NCBI GenBank assembly: GCA_017880265.1 | Contig: JAFJTK010000067.1 | Location: 1-7,481, forward strand | Length of the DNA stretch: 7,481 nucleotides | From: Candidatus Pelagibacter sp. | GTDB lineage: Bacteria; Pseudomonadota; Alphaproteobacteria; Pelagibacterales; Pelagibacteraceae | Reading direction: 5' to 3' | Part shown: piece after piece, positions 6,817 to 7,481 of the stretch | Layout: every line of letters starts with the position of its first letter | Position numbering within the stretch: the first letter of the stretch is position 1 | Made by a program: the position numbers and the translations under genes | Notes under the pieces: model-generated | Databases searched by the model: none | Told to the model about the DNA's origin: nothing | The model's input: only the letters and a program-made list of their open reading frames with translations

Positions 6817-7481
6817 ATGGCTAACGATCACTTTGTAAGATTCGAAAATGTTGACAAAAGTTATGATGGTAAACAACTTGTTGTTAAAGGTTTAAACTTA
6901 GATATCGCTGAAGGTGAATTTGTTACAATGCTTGGACCCTCTGGTTCTGGTAAAACTACATGTTTGATGATGTTAGCTGGATTTGAAACTCCAACTAATG
7001 GACAAATTTATTTAGATAACAAAGTCATCTCAGACATTCCTCCTCACAAAAGAGGAATAGGAATGGTATTTCAAAATTATGCTTTGTTTCCTCATATGAC
7101 TGTTTATGAAAACTTAGCGTTTCCATTAAGAGTTAGAAAAATTCCAAAAGATGAAGCTGATAAAAAAGTTGATAAAGCATTATCAATGGTGTCCCTTCAA
7201 GGATTTGAAGCTAGAATGCCAATGCAATTGTCAGGAGGACAACAACAAAGAGTTGCTGTTGCAAGATCATTAGTGTTTGATCCGCAGCTAGTATTGATGG
7301 ATGAACCCTTAGGAGCTTTAGATAAAAATTTAAGAGAAAGCATGCAATATGAAATTAAACATATTCATGAAAGCATTGGTGTAACTGTTGTCTATGTAAC
7401 TCATGATCAAACTGAAGCATTAACAATGTCTAATAGAATTGCAGTATTCAATGATGGAAAAGTTCAACAACTTTCAAGCCC
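6817..7481 (+). CDS. potA: PotA-type ABC transporter ATP-binding protein (5' part, cut by window end)
   Basis: The reading frame is open from ATG 6817 to the right edge, giving 221 codons without a stop. It is an ABC ATPase of the spermidine/putrescine (PotA) class: Walker A GPSGSGKTT (40-48), Q-loop Q86 in FQNYALFPHM, signature LSGGQ (138-142), Walker B ending in D162-E163, D-loop GALD (166-169) and switch H197. The C-terminal TOBE domain, expected to bring it to about 350-370 residues, lies outside. It follows the doeA-like gene by 39 bases on the same strand, so it may be co-transcribed; permease and binding-protein genes would be expected downstream. PotA-class ATPases serve importers for polyamines, opines and other small cationic or zwitterionic compounds, so the substrate could be that of the adjacent catabolic genes. 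The Shine-Dalgarno is weak. Whether it is true PotA is uncertain. Confidence 0.85.
   Translation, partial: MANDHFVRFENVDKSYDGKQLVVKGLNLDIAEGEFVTMLGPSGSGKTTCLMMLAGFETPTNGQIYLDNKVISDIPPHKRGIGMVFQNYALFPHMTVYENLAFPLRVRKIPKDEADKKVDKALSMVSLQGFEARMPMQLSGGQQQRVAVARSLVFDPQLVLMDEPLGALDKNLRESMQYEIKHIHESIGVTVVYVTHDQTEALTMSNRIAVFNDGKVQQLSS

Noticed and set aside
1..7481. CRISPR arrays, tRNA or rRNA genes, insertion sequences, riboswitches
   Set aside because: No regularly spaced repeats, GC-rich folded RNA segments, transposase motifs or long leader regions were seen; almost all sequence is coding.

Overview
The window is very AT-rich (roughly 30% G+C by eye) and gene-dense, with intergenic gaps of 2 to 60 bases. 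Codons are dominated by A/T-ending forms, and no mobile elements or RNA genes are visible. Together with the gene content (Ugp transporter, ectoine-type hydrolase, PotA-type ABC ATPase) this suggests a streamlined marine alphaproteobacterium of the SAR11/Pelagibacter type. That assignment is an inference from style and content, because the window has no phylogenetic marker.

Region 1 (1-2002, + strand) is the end of a glycerol-3-phosphate uptake operon. It holds the last six codons of a probable ugpE permease, then the ATPase ugpC, then a cytoplasmic glycerophosphodiester phosphodiesterase (ugpQ) that begins with TTG two bases after ugpC. The set imports glycerol-3-phosphate or glycerophosphodiesters and cleaves the latter, supplying carbon and phosphorus.

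Region 2 (2026-4802, - strand) is a three-gene probable operon transcribed in the order beta-hydroxyacid dehydrogenase (HIBADH family), NAD(P)-dependent aldehyde dehydrogenase, small VOC-fold protein. It converges on ugpQ with only 23 bases between the stop codons.

Region 3 (4863-7481, + strand) runs divergently from region 2 across a 60-base intergenic segment. It encodes an Asp/Glu-racemase-superfamily protein of the EutA/maleate isomerase type, an M24-fold hydrolase closely resembling ectoine hydrolase (DoeA/EutD), and the first 221 codons of a PotA-type ABC transporter ATPase, which runs off the right edge.

Regions 2 and 3 together look like one catabolic locus for a small imported compound, most likely ectoine/hydroxyectoine or a relative. 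Uptake would use the PotA-type transporter, ring or amide opening the M24 protein, an isomerase/racemase step the EutA-like protein, and later oxidation the two dehydrogenases. The usual deacetylase (DoeB/EutE), transaminase and EutB/EutC are not in the window, and the HIBADH-family and VOC proteins are not part of the standard ectoine pathway. The combination is therefore the most interesting part of the window.
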